Positions 32,149 through 40,649 of a DNA stretch of 64,000 nt are shown in pieces (position 1 is the first letter of the stretch; the number at the start of each line of letters is the position of its first letter). Source of the stretch: Actinomadura sp. NAK00032 (GTDB lineage: Bacteria; Actinomycetota; Actinomycetes; Streptosporangiales; Streptosporangiaceae). The translations under genes and the position numbers were made by a program. A model generated the notes under the pieces. That model had not been told where the DNA came from. It did no database searches and worked only from the letters and a program-made list of their open reading frames with translations. The stretch spans positions 8,928,001 to 8,992,000 of the forward strand of contig NZ_CP054932.1 in the NCBI RefSeq assembly GCF_013364275.1. The letters run 5' to 3'.

Positions 32149-33358
32149 ACCCGGGTGACGAACGGACCGCCGCCGGGGGGACCGCCGAGGACCGGACTTT
32201 TTCGAGACGCCTCGCCAGGAAGCGCCGTTCCGGGGATGTGGCGGCCAGCCCGAGTGCCCGGCGGTAGGCCGACCGGGCCTCGTCGGCGCGGCCGAGGCGC
32301 CGCAGCAGTTCGGCGCGGGTCGAGTGGAAGTAGGGGTAGCCGTCCAGGTCGAGGCCGTCGACGGTGCGCAGCGCCGCGGCGGGGTCTCCGGCCTGCGCCA
32401 CCGCCGCGGCGCGGTTGAGCTCGACCACCGGCGAGCCGGTCAGCTCGGCGAGCCGCCGGTACAGCCCGGCGATCTGCGGCCAGTCGATCCGCTCGCGGGC
32501 CTGCAGCGACGCGATCGCGGCCTGGACGACGTACACGCCGCGGCCGCCCAGCGCCATCGCCCGGTCGAGCGCCGAGCGTCCGGCCGCGAGCTGGTCCAGG
32601 TCCCACCGCGTCCGGTCCTGGTCGTCGAGGAGGACGAGATCCTCGCCGCGGAACCGCGCACGGCGCCGGGCGTGGTGGATCGACATCAGCGCCAGCAGGC
32701 CGTGCGCCTCCGGCTCGTCCGGCATGAGCTCGGTGAGCGCCCGGCCCAGGTGGACGGCCTCGCAGGCGAGGTCGACCCGGCCGCGGTAGCCCTCGTTGTA
32801 GATCAGGTAGACGACGGCCAGCACCGTGCCGAGGCGGTCCGGGAGCAGGTGCGGGGCCGGGACCGCGAACGGGATCCCGGCCTTCTTGATCTTGGCCTTG
32901 GCGCGGGACAGGCGGCGCTTCATGGTCTCCTCCGAGACCAGGAACGCCCGCGCGATCTCGTCGGTCCGCAACCCGCCGACGGCCCGCAGGGTCAGCGCCA
33001 CCTGGCCGTCCGGCGGCAGCGCGGGATGGCAGCAGGTGAAGAGCAGTTCGAGCCGCTCGTCCGCGATCAGAGTCTCGCCGGGCTCGTCCATCGCGCCCTC
33101 CGGCGCCGCCAGGAGGTGCAACTTCCCGGCCAGGGTCCGCTCCCTGCGGATCCGATCGACCGCCCGGTTGCGGGCCGTCGCGACCAGCCACCCGCCCGGG
33201 TTGTCCGGCGTGCCCGCGACGGGCCAGCGCTCCGCGGCGATGGCGAAGGCCTCCTGCGCCGCGTCCTCGGCCCGGTCGAAGTCGCGCAGGAACCCGACCA
33301 GCGAGGCCACCACCCGGCCCCACTCGGCGCGGAAGACGTCATCGAGCACGGTCAGCAT
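32111..33358 (-). CDS. ECF42-type RNA polymerase sigma factor
   Basis: A 415-aa ECF sigma factor with a long C-terminal extension. Sigma region 2 is at residues ~10-75 (DFDRAEDAAQEAFAIAAERW) and region 4 at ~110-165 (LRTDEIARAFLVSEETMKRRLSRAK). The remaining ~240 residues are a TPR-like helical domain with AVVYLIYNEGY and RAELLRRLGRADEARSAYRRAL, the hallmark of ECF42. This group has no anti-sigma factor; the C-terminal domain is thought to control activity. The DGPF-family gene just upstream (7-nt overlap) is its standard partner. Confidence 0.93.
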   Translation of the reverse strand: MLTVLDDVFRAEWGRVVASLVGFLRDFDRAEDAAQEAFAIAAERWPVAGTPDNPGGWLVATARNRAVDRIRRERTLAGKLHLLAAPEGAMDEPGETLIADERLELLFTCCHPALPPDGQVALTLRAVGGLRTDEIARAFLVSEETMKRRLSRAKAKIKKAGIPFAVPAPHLLPDRLGTVLAVVYLIYNEGYRGRVDLACEAVHLGRALTELMPDEPEAHGLLALMSIHHARRRARFRGEDLVLLDDQDRTRWDLDQLAAGRSALDRAMALGGRGVYVVQAAIASLQARERIDWPQIAGLYRRLAELTGSPVVELNRAAAVAQAGDPAAALRTVDGLDLDGYPYFHSTRAELLRRLGRADEARSAYRRALGLAATSPERRFLARRLEKVRSSAVPPAAVRSSPGYEPRFARSGRTQ

Positions 33359-33690
33359 CGTGCCACCGGCCTGATCTCCACGGTGCCGCCGAGCCGGACG
33401 GCGGGGATCCGCACCGCCAGTTCCAGCGCCTCGTCCAGATCGGCCGCCTCGATCAGGCACAGGCCGCCGAGCACCTCCTTGGTGTCCGCGAAGGGCCCGT
33501 CGGTGATCAGCGTGCGGCCACCGGCCATCCGGACGCTCGTCGCCGTCTCGGCCGGCTCCAAGCCCGCACCGCCGATGTAGTGCGGGTCATCGGCCAGGGC
33601 GGAATACTCGGCGCCGATCTCGTCAAGGTCCGCGTCCCGCGACGCCTCCTCCGGCCCGTCGCCGGCATAGATCAGCAGGGCGTACTGCAT
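33352..33690 (-). CDS. YCII-related DGPF-domain protein
   Basis: A 112-aa protein of the DGPF/YCII family. The motif that names the group is visible in LITDGPFADTKEVLGGLCLIE. The start at 33690 has GGAGG about 9 nt upstream. Such proteins are encoded next to ECF42 sigma factors; they are conserved targets but have no proven activity. It is the first gene of a probable five-gene operon (DGPF, ECF42, SnoaL-like, two AhpD-like). Confidence 0.93.
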   Translation of the reverse strand: MQYALLIYAGDGPEEASRDADLDEIGAEYSALADDPHYIGGAGLEPAETATSVRMAGGRTLITDGPFADTKEVLGGLCLIEAADLDEALELAVRIPAVRLGGTVEIRPVARC

Positions 33691-33760
33691 CGCGAACCTC
33701 CATGGCGACGGGTCATCCCGGCCGCTTCGTGCATGGTCCTTGTCATCCCCATGGCCTGAT

Positions 33761-33787
33761 GACCAAGCGGCGGAGCCGAGTGTGACG
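33761..33787 (-). promoter_or_regulatory. ECF-type promoter of the DGPF-ECF42 operon
   Basis: On the minus strand CGTCACA (33787-33781) and GGTC (33764-33761) are separated by exactly 16 nt, 70 nt upstream of the DGPF gene start. It matches three other sites in this region and resembles the published ECF41 promoter TGTCACA-N16-CGTC. Confidence 0.6.
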
Positions 33788-33810
33788 CGCGCCGCCCGGC
33801 TCCCCCGACG

Positions 33811-33837
33811 GGTCACACATCGCGGGTTCGCACGGTC
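33811..33837 (+). promoter_or_regulatory. ECF-type promoter of the MMPL transporter gene
   Basis: GGTCACA (33811-33817), 16 nt, then GGTC (33834-33837), 58 nt before the ATG of the MMPL gene. It is divergent from, and close to, the similar site of the DGPF operon. Confidence 0.6.
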
Positions 33838-33895
33838 AGGGGGGTGCGGAGGCCGGCCGGCCCGCTGACCGACAGGCACCGTCAGGGGAAGAAGG

Positions 33896-36055
33896 ATGAC
33901 ACTCACAGAACTGGACAAAGAAGAGGGACCTCGGAGCGCGTCTCCAGAGGGGGTCTTCGCCCGCGTCGCGGGTTTCGCTCACCGCCATCGCTGGCTGGCT
34001 CTGCTCCTGTGGACCGCCGTGCTCGCCGGCGTCTGGGCGGGCGCCAGTGTCATGGGCGACGACTACCGAAACGACAACTCGCTGCCCGGCACCGAATCGC
34101 AGGCCGCGGCCGATCTGCTGGCCCGGCACGGCGCCGCACGCACCGGGGACACCTTGCAGGTCGTCCTGGCCGGCGACGGCGGGCTGCGCGCACCCGGCGT
34201 CCAGCAGCGCGTCGAGAGCATGCTCGACGGCGTCGCGGGGCTGCCGCATGTCGCCGAGGTGCACAGCCCGTACCAGGCCGGGGACGCCGTCTTCTCCACC
34301 GACGGCACCATCGGCTACGCCACCATCGTCCTGGACATCCCCTCGACGGAGATGACCAAGGCGGAGGTGGAGCCCATCCACGCGGCGACGCGGCGGGCCG
34401 CCGGCGACGGGCTGCGCGTCGAGCTCGGCGGGGACGCCGCCCGGCTGCTGGGAGCGGGGGAGACCAGCGCGGCCGAGGGGATCGGGATCCTGGTCGCGCT
34501 GGTCGTCCTGGTGTTCATGTTCGGCACGGTGATCGCGGCCGGGCTGCCCATCATGGTCGCCCTGTTCGCGGTCGGGTCCACGCTCGGCGCCATCGTGCTC
34601 GCCTCCCAGGTCTTCACCATCGCCGACTGGGTACCGCCGGTGATGATCCTCGTCGGCCTGGGCGTCGGCATCGACTACGCGCTGCTGGTCTTCGCCCGCT
34701 ACCGCTACGAACTGGTACGCGGCATGGACACCGAGCAGGCGACGAAGAAGGCGCTGGACGTCGCCGGGCGTTCGGTGTTCGTCGCCGGCAGCACCGTCAT
34801 CGTGGCGCTGCTCGGCCTGGTCGCGCTGGGACTCGGCGCGCTGCGGGGCATGGCCCTGTGCGTGGCGCTGACCGTGCTCGTCACCATGATCGCCTCCCTC
34901 ACCCTGCTGCCCGCGCTGCTCGGCGTCTTCGGCCGCCGCTTCGCCCGCATCTTCACCGCCCGCGCCGAGAAGCGCGCGGCGAAGGGCAGGCCGGAGGAGG
35001 GCGCGGCCTGGCGCAGGCTCGCCGCCGGGGTGCAGCGTCGGCCGCTCGCCGCGATGGTGGCGGCCGCGGTGCTGCTCGGCGCGCTCAGCGTGCCGGCCCT
35101 GGGCATGCGGCTGGGGTTCGGCGACGCGGGCAGCGACGCCTCCGGCAGCACCAGCCGGGAGGCCTACGACCTGCTGACAAAGGGGTTCGGTCCCGGGTTC
35201 AACGGCCCGCTGATCGTGGTGACCGACGGCGGCGCGGCCGCCGCGGCCGCCGCCGCTCCGGCGCTGTCCAGCGCGTCCGGCGTCGCGGCGGTGGCGGATC
35301 CGGTGCCCACCCCGGACGGGACGGCCGCGACGACGCTGGTGTTCCCGGACTCCGCTCCGTCGGACGGGGAGACCGCCGACCTCGTCTCGGCGATCCGGGA
35401 CGACGTGCTGCCGGAGGTGTCGGCGCGGACCGGTGCCGAGTACCTGGTCGGTGGGCCCACGGCCGCCGCGGACGACTACGCGGCCAAGGTCTCCGACCGG
35501 ATGGTGCCGTTCATCGTCATCGTCGTCGGTCTTTCGCTGCTGCTGCTGGCCGCCGTGTTCCGCTCGCTGCTGATCCCGCTGAAGGCGGCACTGCTCAACC
35601 TGCTCAGCATCGGCGCGGCGCTCGGCGCGATGACACTGGTGTTCCAGGAGGGCCTCTTCGGCGTCGAGAAGGGCCCGATCGAGGCATGGATGCCGGTGAT
35701 GATCTTCGCGTTGGTCTTCGGCCTCTCCATGGACTACGAGGTCTTCCTGGTCTCCCGGATCCGCGAGGAGTGGCTCCGCACCGGCGACCCTGTACTGGCG
35801 GTGCGCGAAGGACTGGCGCACACCGGCTCGCTGATCACCGCGGCCGCAGCCATCATGATCGCGGTGTTCGGCTCGTTCGTGCTCAGTGAGGAGCGCATTC
35901 TCCAGCAGGCCGGATTCGGCATGGCGGTGGCGATACTCGTGGACGCGGTCATCATCCGCTGCCTGATCGTGCCGGCGGCGATGCAGCTGATGGGCCGCCG
36001 CGCCTGGTGGCTGCCCGCTCCGCTGGAACGCCTCCTGCCGCAGGTCCGGGCATAA
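33896..36055 (+). CDS. MMPL family RND transporter
   Basis: A 719-aa membrane transporter of the MMPL (RND superfamily) type: two repeats, each with one helix, a large extracytoplasmic domain and five helices. The proton-relay motifs are GLGVGIDYALLVFARYR in the first half and GLSMDYEVFLVSRIREEW in the second. Relatives export lipids, siderophores or antibiotics across actinobacterial membranes. No partner lipid-synthesis gene is adjacent. A strong terminator follows, so it is a single-gene unit under an ECF-type promoter. Confidence 0.94.
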   Translation: MTLTELDKEEGPRSASPEGVFARVAGFAHRHRWLALLLWTAVLAGVWAGASVMGDDYRNDNSLPGTESQAAADLLARHGAARTGDTLQVVLAGDGGLRAPGVQQRVESMLDGVAGLPHVAEVHSPYQAGDAVFSTDGTIGYATIVLDIPSTEMTKAEVEPIHAATRRAAGDGLRVELGGDAARLLGAGETSAAEGIGILVALVVLVFMFGTVIAAGLPIMVALFAVGSTLGAIVLASQVFTIADWVPPVMILVGLGVGIDYALLVFARYRYELVRGMDTEQATKKALDVAGRSVFVAGSTVIVALLGLVALGLGALRGMALCVALTVLVTMIASLTLLPALLGVFGRRFARIFTARAEKRAAKGRPEEGAAWRRLAAGVQRRPLAAMVAAAVLLGALSVPALGMRLGFGDAGSDASGSTSREAYDLLTKGFGPGFNGPLIVVTDGGAAAAAAAAPALSSASGVAAVADPVPTPDGTAATTLVFPDSAPSDGETADLVSAIRDDVLPEVSARTGAEYLVGGPTAAADDYAAKVSDRMVPFIVIVVGLSLLLLAAVFRSLLIPLKAALLNLLSIGAALGAMTLVFQEGLFGVEKGPIEAWMPVMIFALVFGLSMDYEVFLVSRIREEWLRTGDPVLAVREGLAHTGSLITAAAAIMIAVFGSFVLSEERILQQAGFGMAVAILVDAVIIRCLIVPAAMQLMGRRAWWLPAPLERLLPQVRA

Positions 36056-36069
36056 CCGCACGATGTTCT

Positions 36070-36106
36070 GGTTCCTTCCCGGGCCTGCCCGGCCCGGGAA
36101 GGAACC
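36070..36106. terminator. Bidirectional terminator between MMPL and sigma factor genes
   Basis: A perfect 16-bp stem (36070-36085 / 36091-36106) with a 5-nt loop lies between the convergent MMPL and ECF sigma genes. Confidence 0.9.
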
Positions 36107-36149
36107 CGGCAGCGACCGGGCTCCTCGGAGGCCGGTCGGTGCCTCGTTC

Positions 36150-37067
36150 TCAGCACAGGGCGACGGCGAGGCCGGTCAGGTCGGCCTGGATATCGATGGC
36201 GGTGATCTTGTTGCCGGCGACGGTGAAGCGGAACGCGACGCGCGGTTCGCCGTTCGGGGCCCAGACCAGGCCGGCGGTGCCGTCGATGAGCGCGAGGCGC
36301 GGGGCCCAGGAGAGACCGGCGAAGGCGCGGGTGACGGCGTCGGCGCCGCGCATCTCGGGTTCGACGGCGAGAAGCCCGGCGCCGCGGACCGCCGCCTGCG
36401 CGCTCAGCCGGACGGTCATCTCATCGGCGCGCACGACGATGTCCGGGTCGAGCGTGGCCAGCAGCGGCTCGAAGTCGCCGCCGCGGGAGGCGGCAAGGAA
36501 CGCGCGGACGAGTTCGGCCTTGGCCGTCTGAGCGGTGGTCGCGTCGTCGGTGCGGCCGGCGGTCGCGTCCGGACCCGCCTGCTGGATGCGGCGGCGGGCG
36601 CGGCTGGCCAGCTTGCGGGCGGCGGTGGGAGAGCGGTCCACGATGGTCGCGATCTCCTCGAACGGGACGGCGAACATGTCGTGCAGCACGAACGCCAGCC
36701 GCTCGGCGGGCGTCAGCCTGTCCAGGACGACGAGCATGGCGACGCCGACGGAATCGGCCATCGTCGCCTCCCCCTCCGGGCCGTCCGCACCCGGTTCGCC
36801 CGGCCCGACGATATCGGCCGCGTCCAAGAGGTCCTCGCGGCGGGATCTCCGGGACTGGAGCATGTTCAGCGATACCCGGGAGACGACCGTCGTGAGCCAG
36901 CCGCTCAGGTTCTCCACCGAGCTGGTATCCGAACGGCTCAGCCGGATCCACGTCTCCTGGACGGCGTCCTCCGCCTCGGCCTGCGAGCCGAGCATCCGGT
37001 GCGCCACCGCGCGCAAGCGGGCGCGATCACTTTCGAAGCGTTCGGCCAGCCAGTCCTGCTCGCTCAT
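36150..37067 (-). CDS. ECF41/ECF56-like sigma factor with SnoaL domain
   Basis: A 305-aa ECF sigma factor. Region 2 (residues ~10-70) has AHRMLGSQAEAEDAVQETWI; region 4 (~115-170) has FEEIATIVDRSPTAARKLASRARR. The C-terminal ~120 residues form a SnoaL-like domain (VRAFLAASRGGDFEPLLATL to FTVAGNKITAIDIQAD) that regulates such sigma factors in place of an anti-sigma. The DGGG motif typical of ECF41 is replaced by VRADEMTV, which points to ECF56 or a related group. It probably lies in an operon behind the DHA2 exporter (135-nt gap). An upstream start at 37100 is possible. Confidence 0.92.
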   Translation of the reverse strand: MSEQDWLAERFESDRARLRAVAHRMLGSQAEAEDAVQETWIRLSRSDTSSVENLSGWLTTVVSRVSLNMLQSRRSRREDLLDAADIVGPGEPGADGPEGEATMADSVGVAMLVVLDRLTPAERLAFVLHDMFAVPFEEIATIVDRSPTAARKLASRARRRIQQAGPDATAGRTDDATTAQTAKAELVRAFLAASRGGDFEPLLATLDPDIVVRADEMTVRLSAQAAVRGAGLLAVEPEMRGADAVTRAFAGLSWAPRLALIDGTAGLVWAPNGEPRVAFRFTVAGNKITAIDIQADLTGLAVALC

Positions 37068-37202
37068 ATGAGCACATCTCCCCTCGGTCGGTGCGGACAT
37101 GGCGTCCGTCTGAGTTTCGAGTGGGTCGGGCAATGCCCCAGGCCGACAGGACGCCCGCGGGGCGGCACGGCCCCCGCCTCGCGGGCCGCCCCGGACGGAG
37201 CG

Positions 37203-38762
37203 TCACGGCCGTGGTGCTCCCGCCTCCTCGATCGGTTTCCCGGCAGCGGCGGCGTCGGCACCGATGGGCGGGTCTTCGGGCTCGGACAGCGGGCCGCCGC
37301 GCAGCAGCAGGGCGCACAGGACCGCACCGACCGCGAAGATACCCGCGGACCACCAGAACACGGTGATGTAGCCGTCGACCGCCGCCAGCTCGATCAGCTC
37401 CGGGCTCGGCCGTCCTCGCGCGTGGTCGTCCAAGTAACCGGTGGTGGCGCTTGCCGCGATCGTATTGAGCAGCGCGGTGCCGATCGCGCCGCCGAGCTGC
37501 TGCCCGATCTGGAGGCTCGCCGAGGCCACGCCGGCGTCCTGCGCCGCAATGCCGGAGGTCCCGGTCTGGAGTCCGGAGGCGAACAGCAGGCCCATGCCGG
37601 CGCCGGCGACGAGGGTCGGCCCCAGCAGGACCGACGCGTAACCCGAGTCAGCGTCGATCATGGTCAGCCAGGCCGTGCCGCCCGCGCTGAGCGTCAGGCC
37701 CGCGAAGACCAGCGGCCTGGGCCCGAACCTCGGCATGAGCTTGATGTTGCCCACGTTGGCCGCCGCGCCGGTGAGCACGACCATCGGCAGCAGCGCCATT
37801 CCCGATCTGATCGCCGAATAGCCCAGGATCGTCTGCATGTAGTAGATGAGGAACAGGAAGATGCCGAACATCCCGCCCCCGACGACCAGCATGGTGAGGT
37901 AGGCGCCGGCGCGGTTGCGGTCGAGGACGACCCGGGGCGGCAGCAGCGGCTGCGCGGCGCGCGTCTGCCACCACCCGAAAACGGTCAGCAGCACGGCCCC
38001 GGCGGCGAGGAAGCCCCACGTCGAGGGCGTGCCCCAGCTCTCGTCCGCCGCGTTGGAGAAGCCGTAGACCAGGCAGAACATCCCGCCCGACACGGTCACA
38101 ACACCGGGCACGTCCAGCCGGACGCCGGACGGCCTCGGCTTGCCGCCCATCGGCAGCGCGGCCCCGAGCAGCACGATCGCGGCGAACACCACGTTGATGT
38201 ACATGCACCAGCGCCAGGACAGCGCGGAGGTCAGGCCGCCGCCGATGATCAGTCCCAGTCCCGCCCCGCTGGCCGCGACCGCGCCGAAGGCCCCGTAGGC
38301 CCTGCCCCGTTCCTTCGGGTCGGTGAACGTCGTGGCCAGCAGCGACAGTGCGGCCGGTGCGAGGAGCGCGGCGAAGATTCCCTGGCCGGCGCGCGACGCG
38401 ACCAGCATCTCCAAGCCGTTCGCGGCGCCGCCGACCGCGGAGGCGGCCGCGAATCCGGTCACGCCGGCCAGGAAGGTCGGCTTGTTGCCGATCAGGTCGG
38501 CCAGCCGTCCGCAGAACAGCAGCAGGCTGCCGAACGACAGCAGGTAGGCGGTCAGGATCCACTGCCGGTCGGCGTCGGTGAACCCCAGATCGTCCTGCGC
38601 GGGCGGGAGCGCGAGGTTCATCACCGTCACGTCGAGGACGACCATGAGCTGGGCGACGCAGATGACGGCGAGCACCAGCCACCGCCTGGCGTCGGGCCTC
38701 GGCGGGCCTTCCGCTCCAGGATCCGGCTCTGCGGCCGCGGGGGCCGCGCTCTCTCTTGCCAT
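37203..38762 (-). CDS. DHA2 family MFS exporter (EmrB/QacA type)
   Basis: A 519-aa drug/proton antiporter with 14 predicted membrane helices. Motifs: LDVTVMNLALPPAQDDLG in helix 1, motif A at GRLADLIGNKPTFLAG, and motif C at GLGLIIGGGL. The start at 38762 has AGGAG 6 nt upstream; an ATG two codons earlier overlaps that site. The ECF sigma gene follows, so the pump may be part of the sigma regulon and operon. Substrate unknown. Confidence 0.93.
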   Translation of the reverse strand: MARESAAPAAAEPDPGAEGPPRPDARRWLVLAVICVAQLMVVLDVTVMNLALPPAQDDLGFTDADRQWILTAYLLSFGSLLLFCGRLADLIGNKPTFLAGVTGFAAASAVGGAANGLEMLVASRAGQGIFAALLAPAALSLLATTFTDPKERGRAYGAFGAVAASGAGLGLIIGGGLTSALSWRWCMYINVVFAAIVLLGAALPMGGKPRPSGVRLDVPGVVTVSGGMFCLVYGFSNAADESWGTPSTWGFLAAGAVLLTVFGWWQTRAAQPLLPPRVVLDRNRAGAYLTMLVVGGGMFGIFLFLIYYMQTILGYSAIRSGMALLPMVVLTGAAANVGNIKLMPRFGPRPLVFAGLTLSAGGTAWLTMIDADSGYASVLLGPTLVAGAGMGLLFASGLQTGTSGIAAQDAGVASASLQIGQQLGGAIGTALLNTIAASATTGYLDDHARGRPSPELIELAAVDGYITVFWWSAGIFAVGAVLCALLLRGGPLSEPEDPPIGADAAAAGKPIEEAGAPRP

Positions 38763-38812
38763 GAACATCTCCTTGGATACATCCGGTGCGGACTTCAGGG
38801 GTTCAGCCCTAC

Positions 38813-38839
38813 GACCGCCGCCGCGCCCGCCATGTGACC
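38813..38839 (-). promoter_or_regulatory. ECF-type promoter of the DHA2 exporter/sigma operon
   Basis: On the minus strand GGTCACA (38839-38833), 16 nt, GGTC (38816-38813), 51 nt before the exporter start. The bases are the same as at the MMPL promoter. If this promoter is read by the sigma factor encoded downstream, the loop is autoregulatory. Confidence 0.6.
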
Positions 38840-38882
38840 GAGTGGCGGGTCGAATGCCCGGACTGAGGAGTTCGCGGCGTGA

Positions 38883-38909
38883 TGTCACATCTGAGGCGCG
38901 CCCGAGGTC
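38883..38909 (+). promoter_or_regulatory. ECF-type promoter facing the qcrB remnant
   Basis: TGTCACA (38883-38889), 16 nt, GGTC (38906-38909) on the plus strand. It is followed by GGGGGGAG and an ATG at 38952 that opens a frame of doubtful value into the qcrB remnant. The rest of the 343-nt gap 38763-39105 holds no other feature that I can support. Confidence 0.5.
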
Positions 38910-39105
38910 ATGCGGACGGATCTACGAATTCCTCGGGGGGAGTCCATGAACAAGAGGGGTCGGTCAGAGGCGAGGGGAGCGCCCGTTCCCGGGAGCGGCC
39001 GGGTTTCGTCGGCCCGTTCGCTCCCCTCGACCGTCGGCTTGCTTGTCAGAAGCACGCTGGGCAGCACGAACGGCCCCGGCCCGACGCGCCGGTACGGGTC
39101 CCGCG

Positions 39106-39554
39106 GACCACTGGACGTTCCTGTTCGCGCAGATCACCGGCTACTCGTTCGCGGTGCGCGGCGGCCTGCTGATGCGGCAGATCCACCACTGGGCGGCGTC
39201 AATCTTCTGCGCCTCCATCGCACTGCAACCGCTCCGGCTGTTCTTCACCGGCGGATTCCGCCGTCCGCGGCTGCTCAACTGGCTGATCTGGGTGGGCCTG
39301 TGCACCCTCGGCATGGTCGCCTCGCCGACCGGCACGATCCTGCCCCACTGCTCGGCGGGTTCGCGCAGATCAACGCGATCTGGCAGGTCGGACCGTTCGA
39401 GCCCGGCGCCATCACCGCCGGCGCGATCCCCGGCTGGTACATGGCGTTCCTGGACGGCGCGATACGCATCATGCCCGGCTGGGAACCCGACCTCGCCGGA
39501 CACCCCCGACCGAACACGCTGGAACACCGAGCAGTCGTCTACCTCAAGGAGTGA
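39106..39554 (+). pseudogene. qcrB: Decayed cytochrome bc1 subunit b (qcrB) fragment
   Basis: Two frames show pieces of QcrB. The first (39106 to about 39350) has DHWTFLFAQITGYSF, then VRGGLLMRQIHHWAASIF with the haem-ligand His region, RLFFTGGFRRPR and LNWLIWVGLCTLGM. The second, after a frame change near 39350-39370, has FAQINAIWQVGPFEPG, GWYMAFLDGAIRIMPGWEPD and GHPRPNTL. Large parts between these blocks are missing, and there is no complete reading frame. An intact qcrB should exist elsewhere. The last codons supply the ribosome-binding site of the next gene. Confidence 0.88.
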
Positions 39555-39557
39555 CCG

Positions 39558-39971
39558 TTGTCGTCCTCATCTGCCCACGCCGTCCACGAACCGGCCGCCT
39601 CCACGCCGCCTCGCTTCTCCGGGCTCCTGAAAGCCGGGTCCGCCTTCCTGGCTACCTCCATGCTGGTCCAGGGAATCACCGCGGGCCTGCTACTGGACGG
39701 TGCCGAGAACGGCAGCGAAATACACAGGACCACGTCCGGCATCGTCGTCGCGGCCCTCCTCGTCACGATCGTCGCTGCGACCTTGGTGCTGCGCGGCGGC
39801 GGGTCGGCCCGCCCCCTGGCCACCAGCCTGGTGACGGCCGCGCTCACCCTCGTCCAGTTCGCTCTCGGCGACAGCGGCGAGACGGCCGTCCACGTCCCCC
39901 TCGGCGTCGCCCTGATGGGGGCCGGCACCGCCCTGACCGCACAGGCATGGAGCCGGCGCACCATGAGGTAG
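39558..39971 (+). CDS. Small hypothetical membrane protein
   Basis: A 137-aa protein with four predicted membrane helices (about residues 25-47, 60-78, 85-103 and 112-130). It starts at TTG 39558 with AAGGAG 9 nt upstream, inside the end of the qcrB remnant. No family is recognised; the size and topology resemble small DoxX- or DUF-type membrane proteins. Its expression may now depend on the promoter that once served the damaged gene. Confidence 0.65.
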   Translation: MSSSSAHAVHEPAASTPPRFSGLLKAGSAFLATSMLVQGITAGLLLDGAENGSEIHRTTSGIVVAALLVTIVAATLVLRGGGSARPLATSLVTAALTLVQFALGDSGETAVHVPLGVALMGAGTALTAQAWSRRTMR

Positions 39972-40151
39972 ACCTCGCGCGACGCGGCCGCGTGCGGCGG
40001 CCCGCCGCGAGGCCGGCGACTGGTTCTCCGGGGAGAGCGGGATTTCTCCATATACCCGGTCACCGCCGGACGGCGCGTTTTTCCGGTGGGTGGAGTTTCC
40101 CGGGGTGACTGCTGGGAAATCTGCCTGCTAGAGGGAACGGAGGCGGTTGGC

Positions 40152-40577
40152 ATGGAGGTCGTTCTCGAAATGACCCTGCCGAGGAACGCCGAGAGCGCTC
40201 CGCTGGTGCGGCACACGCTCGACGCCTCCCTTCGCGGTCTCGGAGTGGGTTCCGAGATCCGTGCCGATATCGCGCTGGCGCTCGGAGAGGCGTGCGCGAA
40301 CGTCATCCAGCATGCCGCGTCCGGAATGGAGTACGAGGTCCGGGCGCGGATGGACGGGGCGCGCTGCGTCGTGGAAGTCATCGACGGGGGCACGGACGCG
40401 GGGGAAGGCGACGGAAGCGTCATAGAAACGGAATGGGAGCCCGCCGACGCGGCGCCCCTGGCCGAGCACGGCCGGGGGCTGCGGTTGATGCGGGCGTTCA
40501 CGGAGGAGCTTCGCATCGCCGACCGGGTGCACCGCACCGGCGCGATCGTGCATTTCGAGAAGTCGCTGGCCGGGTGA
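40152..40577 (+). CDS. ATP-binding anti-sigma-like protein (RsbW/SpoIIAB type)
   Basis: A 141-aa GHKL-fold protein. The N-box is IALALGEACANVIQHA (Glu and Asn for Mg-ATP), followed by VVEVIDGG and the G-box HGRGLRLMRAF. Such proteins bind and inhibit a sigma factor or phosphorylate an anti-anti-sigma factor. GGAGG lies about 8 nt before the ATG at 40152. The 180-nt region upstream contains GTTTTT and GGGTGA elements loosely like a SigB-type promoter. No partner gene is adjacent. Confidence 0.88.
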   Translation: MEVVLEMTLPRNAESAPLVRHTLDASLRGLGVGSEIRADIALALGEACANVIQHAASGMEYEVRARMDGARCVVEVIDGGTDAGEGDGSVIETEWEPADAAPLAEHGRGLRLMRAFTEELRIADRVHRTGAIVHFEKSLAG

Positions 40578-40587
40578 CCGGCGCGCG

Positions 40588-40640
40588 GGCCGGGTGACCG
40601 GTCCGGCGGCGCGGGCCGCCGGACCGCCGGTCACCCGGCC
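40588..40640. terminator. Large bidirectional terminator
   Basis: The arms 40588-40610 and 40615-40640 are complementary apart from one 3-nt bulge, with a 4-nt loop. It separates the convergent anti-sigma and secreted-protein genes. The outer 14 nt of the left arm are also repeated directly just upstream (about 40569-40582). Confidence 0.85.
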
Positions 40641-40649
40641 GTGCCGCCG

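Noticed and set aside
36063..38837. A 924-codon plus-strand frame over the sigma factor and exporter genes
   Set aside because: It is antisense to two well-supported genes and has low-complexity, domain-free sequence.
38952..39554. An open frame from the ATG after GGGGGGAG through the qcrB remnant
   Set aside because: It reads the first qcrB part in the wrong frame and only the second in the right one; not a credible protein, although the ribosome-binding site may be a relic.
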